DNA from: Streptomyces sp. BK239
Lineage (GTDB): Bacteria; Actinomycetota; Actinomycetes; Streptomycetales; Streptomycetaceae
NCBI RefSeq assembly: GCF_004217285.1
Contig: NZ_SHKS01000004.1
Location: 1-64,000 of the forward strand
Reading direction: 5' to 3'
DNA length: 64,000 nucleotides
Shown piece after piece: positions 1 through 8,563 of this stretch. The notes beneath the pieces are model-generated. The model saw only the letters and a list, made by a program, of their open reading frames with translations. It did no database searches and was not told where the DNA came from. The translations under genes were made by a program, and so were the position numbers. Positions within the stretch are counted from its first letter, which is position 1. Every line of letters starts with the position of its first letter.

Positions 1-96
1 AAACGCCCGGTTACATTCCGAACCCGGAAGCTAAGCCTCACAGCGCCGATGGTACTGCAGGGGGGACCCTGTGGGAGAGTAGGACGCCGCCGAACT
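1..96 (+). rRNA. rrf: 5S ribosomal RNA, 3' portion
   Basis: The first ~96 bases match the body and 3' end of an actinobacterial 5S rRNA. The conserved CCGAACCCGGAAGCTAAG loop is followed by the GGGGGACCCTGTGGGAGAGTA arm region and the closing CGCCGCCGAAC strand. The 5' ~24 bases lie outside the window, so an rrn operon ends here. The exact 3' end is estimated from helix I pairing. Confidence 0.95.
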
Positions 97-104
97 CCTT
101 TTAG

Positions 105-149
105 AGCTCTGGCTCTTGGGCTTCACAGCCCGAGAGCCAGAGCTTTTTT
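105..149 (+). terminator. rRNA operon terminator
   Basis: A near-perfect 18-bp inverted repeat (105-122 with 127-144, TCAC loop) is followed directly by a run of six T. This is a strong intrinsic terminator for the rRNA operon. It also shows that a reading frame beginning at 116 is not the real start of the next gene. Confidence 0.9.
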
Positions 150-205
150 GCGTTGAGGTAGGGTCGGGGAGCATCGTTGGTTCGTTTCCTACTGGAGGCC
201 CCCGG

Positions 206-814
206 GTGGAGGTCCAGGAGACCCGTGTTCAGACCGACCGGGTCCTCACCATCCCCAACATCCTCAGCATGGCGCGTCTCGTCGGCGTGCCCCTCTTCCT
301 GTGGCTGATTCTCAGGCCCGAGTTCGGAGGGCCGCAGAGCGACGGCTGGGCTCTCCTCGTGCTGGCCCTGAGCGGGGTGAGTGACTACCTGGACGGCAAG
401 CTGGCGAGGCGCTGGAACCAGATCAGCAGCCTCGGCCGGCTACTCGACCCGGCCGCCGACCGGCTCTACATTCTCTCCACCCTGGTCGGCCTCACCTGGC
501 GGGAGATTCTGCCCCTCTGGTTGACCGCTGCACTTCTCGCCCGGGAACTGGTTCTGCTGGTGATGGTGGGCATCCTCAGACAGCACGGCTATCCGCCGCC
601 CCAGGTGAACTTCCTGGGGAAGGCCGCCACGTTCAACCTGATGTACGCGTTCCCGCTTCTCCTGCTCAGCGACGGAAGCGGATGGCCAGCTTCGCTGGCG
701 GCTGTTTTCGGATGGGCGTTCGCAGGTTGGGGTACAACCCTGTACTGGTGGGCAGGAGTCCTCTACGTGGTACAAGTCCGCCGCCTGGTCCGTGCGGACG
801 TCATGGCCGACTGA
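206..814 (+). CDS. CDP-alcohol phosphatidyltransferase family protein
   Basis: This is a 202-residue integral membrane phospholipid synthase of the CDP-alcohol phosphatidyltransferase family. It transfers a phosphatidyl group from CDP-diacylglycerol to an alcohol, probably glycerol-3-phosphate or another polyol. The full catalytic signature DG-x2-AR-x8-G-x3-D-x3-D is present at about residues 54-76 (DGKLARRW...GRLLDPAAD), with several hydrophobic helices around it. GTG 206 is chosen because GGAGG sits 7 nt upstream at 194-198; a longer frame would start inside the rRNA terminator. By position it corresponds to M. tuberculosis pgsA2 (Rv1822), the first gene of the conserved cluster. Substrate is inferred only. 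Confidence 0.88.
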   Translation: MEVQETRVQTDRVLTIPNILSMARLVGVPLFLWLILRPEFGGPQSDGWALLVLALSGVSDYLDGKLARRWNQISSLGRLLDPAADRLYILSTLVGLTWREILPLWLTAALLARELVLLVMVGILRQHGYPPPQVNFLGKAATFNLMYAFPLLLLSDGSGWPASLAAVFGWAFAGWGTTLYWWAGVLYVVQVRRLVRADVMAD

Positions 815-925
815 GCCCACCGATTGCCGGTCAAGAGCGGCTCGATGGCCCGCGGGGGAAAAGTGCGGGACAATCTGGACGGGTGAAGTCGGCCAGACCG
901 TCTCTTCAAGGAGGACGCTTCCGAC

Positions 926-3421
926 ATGAAGGCCGTCGTGATGGCCGGAGGCGAGGGCACTCGCCTTCGCCCTATGACCTCGAGCATGCCCAAGCCGCTC
1001 CTGCCGGTGGCCAACCGGCCGATCATGGAGCACGTTCTCAGGCTGCTCAAAAGGCATGGGCTCAACGAGACCGTCGTCACCGTGCAGTTCCTGGCCTCAC
1101 TGGTCAAGAACTACTTCGGTGACGGCGAGGAACTCGGAATGGAGCTCACCTATGCCAACGAGGAGAAGCCACTCGGTACCGCCGGAAGCGTCAAGAACGC
1201 CGAGGAGGCGTTGAAGGACGACGCCTTCCTTGTCATCTCCGGCGATGCCCTGACCGACTTCGACCTCACCGATCTCATCAACTTCCACAAGGAAAAGGGC
1301 GCTCTGGTCACGGTCTGCCTGACGCGCGTGCCCAATCCGCTTGAATTCGGTATCACCATCGTCGACGAGGAAGGCAAGGTCGAACGCTTCCTGGAGAAGC
1401 CGACCTGGGGCCAGGTGTTCTCGGACACCGTGAACACGGGCATCTACGTGATGGAGCCCGAGGTCTTCGACTACGTGGAAGCCGACGTCCCCGTCGACTG
1501 GTCCGGCGATGTCTTCCCCCAGCTGATGAAGGAAGGCAAGCCGATCTACGGCTATGTCGCCGAGGGCTACTGGGAGGACGTCGGCACGCACGAGAGCTAT
1601 GTGAAGGCCCAGGCCGACGTTCTGGAAGGCAAGGTCGACGTCGAGCTCGACGGCTTCGAGATCTCGCCGGGCGTGTGGGTGGCCGAGGGCGCCGAAGTGC
1701 ACCCCGACGCCGTTCTGCGCGGCCCCCTCTACATCGGGGACTACGCGAAGGTAGAGGCCGGCGCGGAAATCCGCGAGCACACCGTCGTCGGCTCCAACGT
1801 CGTCGTCAAGAGCGGCGCCTTCCTGCACAAGGCCGTGGTGCACGACAACGTGTACATCGGGCAGCACAGCAATCTGCGCGGCTGTGTCGTCGGAAAGAAC
1901 ACCGACATCATGCGGGCCGCCCGCATCGAGGACGGCGCGGTGATCGGCGACGAATGCCTGATCGGTGAAGAATCGATCGTGCAGGGCAACGTGCGGGTCT
2001 ACCCGTTCAAGACCATCGAAGCCGGCGCGTTCGTCAACACCTCCGTGATCTGGGAGTCCCGCGGACAGGCGCACCTCTTCGGCGCCCGCGGTGTCTCCGG
2101 CATCCTGAACGTCGAGATCACGCCCGAGCTGGCCGTGCGCCTTGCCGGCGCCTACGCGACCACCCTGAAGAAGGGCTCGACCGTCACGACGGCCCGTGAC
2201 CACTCCCGTGGCGCGCGGGCGCTGAAGCGGGCGGTGATCTCCGCGCTCCAGGCCAGCGCCATCGACGTACGGGACCTGGAGAACGTGCCGCTGCCCGTGG
2301 CGCGGCAGCAGACCGCGCGCGGCAGCGCCGGCGGCATCATGATCCGGACCTCACCCGGAGTGCCGGACTCCGTGGACATCATGTTCTTCGACGGGCGGGG
2401 CGCCGACCTGTCGCAGGGCAGTCAGCGCAAGCTGGACCGGGTGTTCGCGCGGCAGGAGTACCGGCGGGCGTTCCCGGGCGAGATCGGCGACCTGCACTTC
2501 CCGGCGAGCGTCTTCGACTCGTACACCGGGTCGCTGCTGCGCAACGTGGACACCACCGGGATCGCCGAGTCCGGTCTGAAGGTCGTCGTGGACGCCTCCA
2601 ACGGCAGCGCCGGGCTGGTCCTGCCGAGTCTGCTCGGCAAGCTCGGGGTGGACTCGCTGACCATCAACCCGGGCCTGAACGAGGCCAGGCCGACGGAGTC
2701 CGCCGACCAGCGGCGGTCCGGGCTGGTGCGCCTCGGGGAGATCGTGGCGTCCTCGCGTGCCGCGTTCGGCGTGCGGTTCGACCCGGTGGGCGAACGGCTC
2801 TCGCTCGTCGACGAGAAGGGCCGGATCATCGAGGACGACCGGGCGCTGCTCGTCCTGCTCGACCTGGTGGCCGCCGAGCGGCGCAGCGGGCGGGTCGCCC
2901 TGCCGGTGACCACGACGAGGATCGCCGAGCAGGTGGCGGCCTACCACGGCACCCAGGTCGAATGGACGACGACCTCGCCCGACGACCTGACCCGGGTCGG
3001 GCGCGACGACTCGACCATCTTCGGCGGTGACGGCCGGGGCGGCTTCATCGTCCCCGAGTTCAGCAGCGTCTTCGACGGCACGGCGGCCTTCGTGCGGCTG
3101 ATCGGGCTCGTGGCCCGGACGCAGCTCACGCTGAGCCAGATCGACGCGCGGATTCCGCGGGCGCACGTGCTCAAGCGGGATCTGGCGACCCCGTGGGCCG
3201 TCAAGGGGCTCGTGATGCGGCGGGTCGTCGAGGCGGCCGGAGACCGCTTCGTGGACACCACGGACGGCGTCCGCGTGGTCGAGACGGACGGCCGCTGGGT
3301 GATGGTCCTGCCGGACCCGGCGGAGGCGGTCACCCATCTGTGGGCGGAAGGTCCGGACGACGCCTCCGCGCAGGCCCTGCTGGACGAGTGGTCGGCGGTC
3401 GTGGACAGCGCCGGGCGCTGA
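926..3421 (+). CDS. Mannose-1-phosphate guanylyltransferase with degenerate phosphomannomutase-like domain
   Basis: 831 residues. The N-terminal ~230 form a nucleotidyltransferase with the GGEGTRLRP signature and the [11 protein letters not shown] sugar-phosphate loop, as in GDP-mannose pyrophosphorylases. A left-handed beta-helix (hexapeptide repeats, ~250-370) follows. The C-terminal ~450 residues resemble alpha-D-phosphohexomutases, but the phosphoserine TASHNP loop reads RTSPGVPDS, the metal loop DGDxDR reads DPVGER, and the sugar loop GExSGH reads GGDGRGG. This half is therefore probably not catalytic. The protein likely makes GDP-mannose for glycolipids or protein mannosylation. AAGGAGG at ~909 supports ATG 926. 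The gene interrupts the Rv1822/Rv1823-like order. Confidence 0.85.
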   Translation: MKAVVMAGGEGTRLRPMTSSMPKPLLPVANRPIMEHVLRLLKRHGLNETVVTVQFLASLVKNYFGDGEELGMELTYANEEKPLGTAGSVKNAEEALKDDAFLVISGDALTDFDLTDLINFHKEKGALVTVCLTRVPNPLEFGITIVDEEGKVERFLEKPTWGQVFSDTVNTGIYVMEPEVFDYVEADVPVDWSGDVFPQLMKEGKPIYGYVAEGYWEDVGTHESYVKAQADVLEGKVDVELDGFEISPGVWVAEGAEVHPDAVLRGPLYIGDYAKVEAGAEIREHTVVGSNVVVKSGAFLHKAVVHDNVYIGQHSNLRGCVVGKNTDIMRAARIEDGAVIGDECLIGEESIVQGNVRVYPFKTIEAGAFVNTSVIWESRGQAHLFGARGVSGILNVEITPELAVRLAGAYATTLKKGSTVTTARDHSRGARALKRAVISALQASAIDVRDLENVPLPVARQQTARGSAGGIMIRTSPGVPDSVDIMFFDGRGADLSQGSQRKLDRVFARQEYRRAFPGEIGDLHFPASVFDSYTGSLLRNVDTTGIAESGLKVVVDASNGSAGLVLPSLLGKLGVDSLTINPGLNEARPTESADQRRSGLVRLGEIVASSRAAFGVRFDPVGERLSLVDEKGRIIEDDRALLVLLDLVAAERRSGRVALPVTTTRIAEQVAAYHGTQVEWTTTSPDDLTRVGRDDSTIFGGDGRGGFIVPEFSSVFDGTAAFVRLIGLVARTQLTLSQIDARIPRAHVLKRDLATPWAVKGLVMRRVVEAAGDRFVDTTDGVRVVETDGRWVMVLPDPAEAVTHLWAEGPDDASAQALLDEWSAVVDSAGR

Positions 3422-3439
3422 CCCGCGCACCCACGCGCG

Positions 3440-3479
3440 CGTGCCGGACGGGCCTCCGCGAGGGGGCCCGTCCGGCACG
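3440..3479 (+). terminator. Terminator after the guanylyltransferase gene
   Basis: A perfect 14-bp stem (GTGCCGGACGGGCC at 3441-3454 with 3465-3478) lies 19 bases after the stop codon. There is no T-tract, which is usual in Streptomyces. Confidence 0.75.
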
Positions 3480-3520
3480 CCGGTGGGGCCATTCGGAGGT
3501 ATCGGCGGCGACGTGCGACG

Positions 3521-4432
3521 ATGTGCGGCATGCCGCAGCAGCCCCCCGTTCGGAGCACACCCGCGCTTGGGTCGCGCCCGGACGCGTCCATGTCGCTGCT
3601 CACCAACGTCATGGACCACAGCCTCGACGAAGGCTATGCCGAGGCCGCCGCCCGCAAGAGGGCCGAAGGCTCGGGCGGGATGCCCAGAACGGTGCGGGCG
3701 AAGCTCGGCCTCGCCGCCGGGCTGGTGCTCGCCGCCCTCGTGGTGACGGTGGGCGGGGTGCAGGCGCGCGTCGCCGCCCCCGCCGTCGCCAAGGAGCGCG
3801 AGGAACTGATCGACCGCATCGACCATGAGACCGAGGCGGCCGACAAGCTGGAGGGCGACGTCGACGAGCTGCGCGACGACGTGAGCGCGCGGCAGCGGGA
3901 GGCGCTCCGCGACAGCGGTGGCGGCCAGGCGGTGCTGGCGGGGATGCTCGCGGGCGCCGTCGGGGTCCACGGGCCGGGCGTCAAGCTGGTCGTGGACGAC
4001 GCCGAGGAGGCGTCCTCGGGAGGCGGGAGCAACCCGCGCGAGACGACGGGGTTCTCCGACACCGGCCGGGTGCGCGACCGTGACATGCAGCGGGTCGTCA
4101 ACGGGCTGTGGGCGTCGGGCGCGGAGGCCGTCTCCATCAACGGGCAGCGGTTGACGGCGCTGTCGGCCATCAGGGCGGCGGGCGACGCGATACTGGTCGA
4201 CAACCGTCCGCTGGTGCCGCCGTACACCGTGCTCGCGGTGGGCGACGGGAAGAACCTCAGCAGCGCGTTCCAGGACAGCTCCGACGGGTTGTATCTGAGC
4301 GCCCTTCAGGAGAACTTCGGCATCCGCACCGCCATCTCGGTGGAGAGCGACCTCAAGCTGCCCGCGGCGCCGAGTGTGATCGTACGTACAGCACAGCCGA
4401 GCACCGAGAAAACCGGGAAGGGCACATCGTGA
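3521..4432 (+). CDS. DUF881 family membrane-anchored protein
   Basis: 303 residues. A cytoplasmic N-terminus of ~60 residues is followed by one membrane helix (about 66-86), a charged coiled-coil-like stretch (~95-135) and an extracytoplasmic DUF881 domain (~145-290). The ASGAEAVSINGQRL segment is typical of the family. The position matches Rv1823 of M. tuberculosis. Function is unknown; the family is linked to envelope and division functions only by association. ATG 3521 and ATG 3530 are both possible and neither has a good ribosome-binding site at normal distance. The 3' end overlaps the next gene by GTGA, so translation is coupled. Confidence 0.85.
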   Translation: MCGMPQQPPVRSTPALGSRPDASMSLLTNVMDHSLDEGYAEAAARKRAEGSGGMPRTVRAKLGLAAGLVLAALVVTVGGVQARVAAPAVAKEREELIDRIDHETEAADKLEGDVDELRDDVSARQREALRDSGGGQAVLAGMLAGAVGVHGPGVKLVVDDAEEASSGGGSNPRETTGFSDTGRVRDRDMQRVVNGLWASGAEAVSINGQRLTALSAIRAAGDAILVDNRPLVPPYTVLAVGDGKNLSSAFQDSSDGLYLSALQENFGIRTAISVESDLKLPAAPSVIVRTAQPSTEKTGKGTS

Positions 4433-4761
4433 TCGCCGTACTGGGCCTCGTCGTGGGAGTCGTGGCCGGCCTCTTGGTCCAGCCCGAGATTCCTGCGGCC
4501 GTCGTGCCTTATCTGCCGATCGCCGTCGTGGCGGCGCTGGACGCCGTGTTCGGTGGTCTGCGGGCCATGCTGGACGGGATCTTCGACGACAAGGTGTTCG
4601 TCGTGTCGTTCCTCTCGAACGTCGTCGTCGCCGCGCTGATCGTCTTCCTGGGCGACGAGTTGGGCGTCGGATCGCAGCTGTCCACGGGTGTCGTGGTCGT
4701 GCTGGGCATCCGCATCTTCTCCAACGCCGCGGCCATCCGCCGGCACGTCTTCAGGGCGTGA
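4429..4761 (+). CDS. sbp: Small basic protein Sbp (DUF1290), membrane protein
   Basis: 110 residues with three to four hydrophobic segments and a basic C-terminus (RIFSNAAAIRRHVFRA). It belongs to the Sbp/DUF1290 family found next to DUF881 genes in actinobacteria and near division genes in firmicutes. The GTG start lies inside the stop of the preceding gene (GTGA). The next gene also begins with a GTGA overlap, giving a tightly coupled three-gene unit (DUF881-Sbp-DUF881) like Rv1823-Rv1825. The biochemical role is not known. Confidence 0.85.
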   Translation: MIAVLGLVVGVVAGLLVQPEIPAAVVPYLPIAVVAALDAVFGGLRAMLDGIFDDKVFVVSFLSNVVVAALIVFLGDELGVGSQLSTGVVVVLGIRIFSNAAAIRRHVFRA

Positions 4762-5882
4762 GGCCGATGAGCGACCAGGACAGGACTCCGCGACCGGACG
4801 AGACGGCGCGCCGGGACGAGGCCCCCCGCAAGGAGGCCGGGCCGGGCAGCCAGACCCCTCCCCGGGAGGCCGCGCGGGGCAGCCAGGCCCCCCGCCGGGA
4901 GGCCGCGCCGGGCAGCCAGACACCTCGCCAGGGGCAGGGTTCGCCCCGTGGTCAGGCCGCTCCGCAGGACGAGACGCCCACGACCCAGCTGCTGCGCAAG
5001 GAGCTGCCCGCGGAGGTCCCGGCGCAGGACACGCGCGCCGGAGCCGCCGAGGCGGCGCCCGCTGCGGCCGGACCCGCCGCGGCGGCGCCCGACGCGAAGT
5101 CCCCGGCGCCGACGGAGGAACCTCGCGGGTGGGCGCCGGCCGAGGACCCCGAGCCGTCGCTGACCGGGCGGCAGCGGCTGGTGCAGGGGCTGTGGCCGCC
5201 GCGCGTCACCCGCGCCCAACTCATCGTCGCGCTGCTGCTGTTCGGCCTCGGCTTCGGTCTCGCCGTGCAGGTCGCCTCCAACAGTGAGAGCGGCAACGCC
5301 CTGCGCGGTGCGCGCCAGGAGGACCTCGTGCGCATCCTGGATGAACTGGATGACCGCAGTCAGCGTCTAGAGGACGAGAAGCAGGGTCTCGAGAAGCAGC
5401 GGCAGGAACTGGAGAACAGTTCCGACCAGGCCGAGGAGGCCCGTCGGCAGACGGTCGAGAAGGAGAAGCAACTCGGCATCCTGGCGGGCACGGTGGCCGC
5501 CGAGGGGCCCGGCATCACTGTGACCATCGACGACAAGAAGGGGACGGTCGAGGCGGACATGCTGCTCGACGCGATCCAGGAGCTGCGCGCGGCGGGGGCG
5601 GAGGCGATCCAGGTGAACGACGTGCGGGTGGTCGCCGGCACGTACCTCACCGATTCGGACAACTCCGTGAGCGTCGACGGGAACAAGATCAACGCGCCCT
5701 ATCGTTTCAAGGTCATCGGCAAGCCGCAGGACCTCGAACCGGCGCTCAACATCCCTGGAGGCGTGGTGCAGACCCTGGAGAAGGAGCAGGCCACCGTGAC
5801 CGTCGAGCGATCCGCCAAGATCGTCGTGGACGCCTTGCGAGCGGCGAAGCAGCCTGACTACGCTCGGTCGTCCTCGCAGTGA
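4758..5882 (+). CDS. DUF881 family protein with long proline/glutamine-rich N-terminus
   Basis: 374 residues. A disordered, charged N-terminal ~150 residues contains an 11-residue unit repeated three times (GSQTPPREAAR-type). One membrane helix (~155-175) follows, then a strongly predicted coiled coil (~190-240, EKQGLEKQRQELE) and a DUF881 domain (~245-365). The GTG start overlaps the sbp stop (GTGA); ATG 4767 is an equally credible start. It is the second DUF881 gene of the block, corresponding to Rv1825. In mycobacteria gcvH follows; here it does not. Confidence 0.83.
   Translation: MRPMSDQDRTPRPDETARRDEAPRKEAGPGSQTPPREAARGSQAPRREAAPGSQTPRQGQGSPRGQAAPQDETPTTQLLRKELPAEVPAQDTRAGAAEAAPAAAGPAAAAPDAKSPAPTEEPRGWAPAEDPEPSLTGRQRLVQGLWPPRVTRAQLIVALLLFGLGFGLAVQVASNSESGNALRGARQEDLVRILDELDDRSQRLEDEKQGLEKQRQELENSSDQAEEARRQTVEKEKQLGILAGTVAAEGPGITVTIDDKKGTVEADMLLDAIQELRAAGAEAIQVNDVRVVAGTYLTDSDNSVSVDGNKINAPYRFKVIGKPQDLEPALNIPGGVVQTLEKEQATVTVERSAKIVVDALRAAKQPDYARSSSQ
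4832..4930 (+). repeat. Three 33-bp tandem repeats inside the DUF881 gene
   Basis: GGAGGCC begins at 4832, 4865 and 4898, an exact 33-bp period encoding an 11-residue unit three times. Copies differ at several bases, so this is an older in-frame expansion in a disordered region. Confidence 0.8.
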
Positions 5883-6072
5883 ACCGGCGGTGCATGGCCG
5901 TCGTCGGGCAGGGGCATGAGGTTGCGGGGGGTCGGCGCACCGATCGGGTGGTGCGTGGTGGAAACTGTCTGGTGGCTACGGACGTTGTGAAGATGTCCGG
6001 GTCGGCCGGTGTGTTCAGTCAGGGTTCGTCCTGCCCCACGGGCGGGTCTGTTTCGGTCAAGGGGAATCGCCC

Positions 6073-6849
6073 GTGAAGTTGTTTGCGAAGTTGTTCGGCA
6101 AGAGCGCGCGAGAAGGCAGCGACAACGCGACCGCGCGCCATCGTGCGCAGCCTGACGCGGAAGGCCAGCGGCCGCTGTTCCGGGACCAGGTGGGTGGTCC
6201 GGGCAGTGACATTCCCGGTGGTCAGGGCGCGGCGTCTGTTGACCCCGCCCAGTCCGGCGGCATAGGTTTCGGGCAACCGTCAACCTCAACTACGGGTGGA
6301 GGGTTTTCCCCTATGTCGGCCCTGGTGTGTACGAGGTGCGGTAACCGCAACGCGGAGAACAGCCGCTTCTGCTCCAACTGCGGCGCGCCGCTGAGGCCTG
6401 GTGTGACGCCGGAGCGGCCGTCGGAGACGACGTCGACGATCTCCATCTCGGGTCTGGAGGCGTACGACTCCGAGGTCACCGGTCAGACGCAGTTGCCGGC
6501 GCTCTCGCCCGAGGCCCAGGCCGCGGTCGACGCGCTGCCGTTGGGTTCGGCGCTGCTGGTCGTGCGCCGTGGTCCGAACTCGGGCAGCCGCTTCCTGCTG
6601 GACGGCGATCTGACGACGGCGGGGCGTCACCCGCAGAGCGACATCTTCCTGGACGACGTGACGGTCTCGCGCCGCCATGTGGAGTTCCGGCGCGGCCAGG
6701 ACGGTTCGTTCACGGTGGCCGACGTCGGCAGCCTGAACGGCACGTACGTCAACCGCGAGCGGATCGACGAGGTTCCCCTGTCGAACGGCGACGAGGTGCA
6801 GATCGGCAAGTACCGGCTGGTCTTCTACGCGAGCCAGCGAGGCTACTGA
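6073..6849 (+). CDS. garA: GarA/OdhI-like FHA protein with N-terminal zinc ribbon
   Basis: 258 residues. Residues ~160-255 are an FHA phosphothreonine-binding domain with GR (184-185), SRRH (199-202) and LNGTYVN (221-227). An ETTS phosphorylation motif typical of GarA/OdhI lies at 118-121. A CxxC...CxxC zinc ribbon (C86, C89, C100, C103) precedes it. GarA proteins inhibit 2-oxoglutarate dehydrogenase when unphosphorylated and are controlled by Ser/Thr kinases. Synteny with Rv1827 supports the assignment. The mycobacterial protein is much shorter and lacks the ribbon and 80-residue leader seen here. GTG 6073 has AAGGGGA 8 nt upstream; ATG 6313 would give a GarA-sized product. Confidence 0.85.
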   Translation: MKLFAKLFGKSAREGSDNATARHRAQPDAEGQRPLFRDQVGGPGSDIPGGQGAASVDPAQSGGIGFGQPSTSTTGGGFSPMSALVCTRCGNRNAENSRFCSNCGAPLRPGVTPERPSETTSTISISGLEAYDSEVTGQTQLPALSPEAQAAVDALPLGSALLVVRRGPNSGSRFLLDGDLTTAGRHPQSDIFLDDVTVSRRHVEFRRGQDGSFTVADVGSLNGTYVNRERIDEVPLSNGDEVQIGKYRLVFYASQRGY

Positions 6850-6894
6850 CCCTCCCCCGGGAGCGTCCCGGGGGCACCCCCCAAGGGAAGGTCC

Positions 6895-7632
6895 ATGCTT
6901 CGAACACCGAGGGGCGGTGCCGGGCACGGCGCCGCCACCGCGGACGGTGGTCTGATGAGCATCGGCACGGTGCTGAACGTGCTGCGCGACGAGTTCCCCG
7001 AGGTGACGATCTCCAAGATCCGTTTCCTGGAGGCCGAAGGGCTCGTCGAGCCGCAGCGGACCCCGTCCGGGTACCGCAAGTTCAGCGCCGGCGACGTCGA
7101 GCGCCTCGGCCATGTGCTGCGGATGCAGCGTGACCACTATCTGCCGCTCAAGGTGATCCGCGAGCATCTGGACGCCATGGAGCGCGGCGAGGCCGCGCCG
7201 CTTCCCACGGTGGGCCGGCAGCGGGACGGCGAGGCCGTCCCGGAGGCGCCCGAGGCTCCCACCGCCGCGCGGATCGGCCGGGCCGAGCTGCTGGCCGCCG
7301 CGGGGATCGACGAGCGCGATCTGGACGAGTGGGAGTCGTACGGGCTGGTGGTGCCGCTCGGCGACGGGGTCTACGACGCCGAGGCGGCCACTGTGGCGGC
7401 ACTGGTGGCCGAGCTGGGCCGGTTCGGCATCGAGCCCCGGCATCTGCGGGTGATGAAGGCGGCCGCCGACCGTGAGGCGGGGCTGGTCGACCAGGTGGTC
7501 GCCCCGCTCAAGCTGCACCGCAATCCGCAGACCAGGGCGCACGCGCAGGCCCGTACCAAGGAGCTGGCGGACCTCACGGTCCGGTTGCACTCGGCGCTGG
7601 TGCAGACCGCGCTCGGGGTGCGGCTGCCCTGA
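6895..7632 (+). CDS. ftsR: MerR-family regulator, FtsR-like
   Basis: 245 residues. The MerR winged HTH lies at ~21-90 (MSIGTVLNVLRDEFPEVTIS, SGYRKFSAGDVERL) and a C-terminal helical domain at ~125-240. It corresponds by sequence type and position to Rv1828 and to Corynebacterium FtsR, which controls ftsZ expression. AAGGGAAGG upstream supports ATG 6895. It lies 45 nt after the FHA gene and is probably co-transcribed. A hairpin (7627-7644) spans the stop codon and may attenuate read-through. Confidence 0.8.
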   Translation: MLRTPRGGAGHGAATADGGLMSIGTVLNVLRDEFPEVTISKIRFLEAEGLVEPQRTPSGYRKFSAGDVERLGHVLRMQRDHYLPLKVIREHLDAMERGEAAPLPTVGRQRDGEAVPEAPEAPTAARIGRAELLAAAGIDERDLDEWESYGLVVPLGDGVYDAEAATVAALVAELGRFGIEPRHLRVMKAAADREAGLVDQVVAPLKLHRNPQTRAHAQARTKELADLTVRLHSALVQTALGVRLP

Positions 7633-7847
7633 GAGCGCTCAGGGGCTGTCCGGCGGGTCATGCCGCACACGCGGGGTCCGGCACGTCCACCTGGAACTGG
7701 GCCGAACGGTCCCGCTGCTTTCCGCGACCTGATCCGCCGGAGAGCCCCTGGCGCAGGCCCGACCGGGTGTGGTGCGGGGCGGCCGGATCGGTCACCCGTT
7801 CCCGGCCCGACTACCCAAACGTCCCGGGCACGGCCTAGGGTTGCTGT

Positions 7848-8321
7848 GTGAACGAGCTCGATGTCGTAGGTGTCCGGGTCGAGATGCCCTCCAACCAACC
7901 GATCGTGCTGCTGCGTGAAGTGGGAGGCGACCGCTACCTCCCGATCTGGATCGGGCCGGGGGAGGCGACGGCCATCGCCTTCGCCCAGCAGGGCATGGCT
8001 CCGGCGCGGCCGCTGACTCACGATCTGTTCAAGGACGTGCTGGAGGCCGTCGGCCAGGAGCTCACGGAAGTGCGCATCACGGATCTGCGTGAGGGCGTCT
8101 TCTACGCCGAGCTGGTCTTCGCCAGCGGGGTCGAGGTGAGCGCCCGTCCCTCCGACGCCATAGCGCTGGCCCTGCGCACCGGGACGCCCATCTTCGGCAG
8201 CGACACGGTGCTGGACGACGCGGGCATCGCCATCCCGGACGAGCAGGAGGACGAGGTGGAGAAGTTCCGCGAGTTCCTCGATCAGATCTCCCCGGAGGAC
8301 TTCGGCACCAGCAACCAGTAG
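7848..8321 (+). CDS. Bifunctional nuclease family protein (DUF151)
   Basis: 157 residues with the BFN/DUF151 domain across ~1-130 (VLLREVGGDRYLPIWIGPGE, PSDAIALALRTGTPIFG). It is the counterpart of Rv1829. Plant and bacterial members have been reported to degrade DNA and RNA, but the role here is unknown. No Shine-Dalgarno precedes GTG 7848. A TAGGGT -10-like box at 7833-7838 suggests a leaderless transcript. The gene sits between two MerR regulators, an order kept across actinobacteria. Confidence 0.82.
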   Translation: MNELDVVGVRVEMPSNQPIVLLREVGGDRYLPIWIGPGEATAIAFAQQGMAPARPLTHDLFKDVLEAVGQELTEVRITDLREGVFYAELVFASGVEVSARPSDAIALALRTGTPIFGSDTVLDDAGIAIPDEQEDEVEKFREFLDQISPEDFGTSNQ

Positions 8322-8470
8322 GTCTCGCGGGGGCCGCCGGCTCGCGACGGGCCGTCGCGGCGGGCCGGTTCCCGGCGATTGCCGGGGGCGAGTGAGAGCG
8401 TCCTGCGGCTCCTTCTCAGCGCATTCGGCTAGCCTTTCCCCGCGGCGGGGTGCGGGAAACCACTCTTAGG

Positions 8471-8534
8471 GTGATTATCACTCGGCGTGGCGAGTGTGGC
8501 GATCGTTGACGCACCCCTGGTGACTGCCTACCGT
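8471..8534 (+). promoter_or_regulatory. Promoter and 11-bp palindrome upstream of the second MerR gene
   Basis: TTGACG at 8506-8511 and TACCGT at 8529-8534 are separated by 17 bp, a good sigma-70-type promoter. Upstream, GTGATTATCAC at 8471-8481 is a perfect odd-length palindrome and could be an operator. The start codon is at 8564. Confidence 0.6.
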
Positions 8535-8563
8535 CGAGAGGCAGGTCAAGGACGGAGGTCGGC

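Noticed and set aside
116..205. Longer N-terminus for the phosphatidyltransferase starting at 116
   Set aside because: It would begin inside the rRNA terminator stem, and the GTG at 206 has a proper ribosome-binding site and gives the family-typical length.
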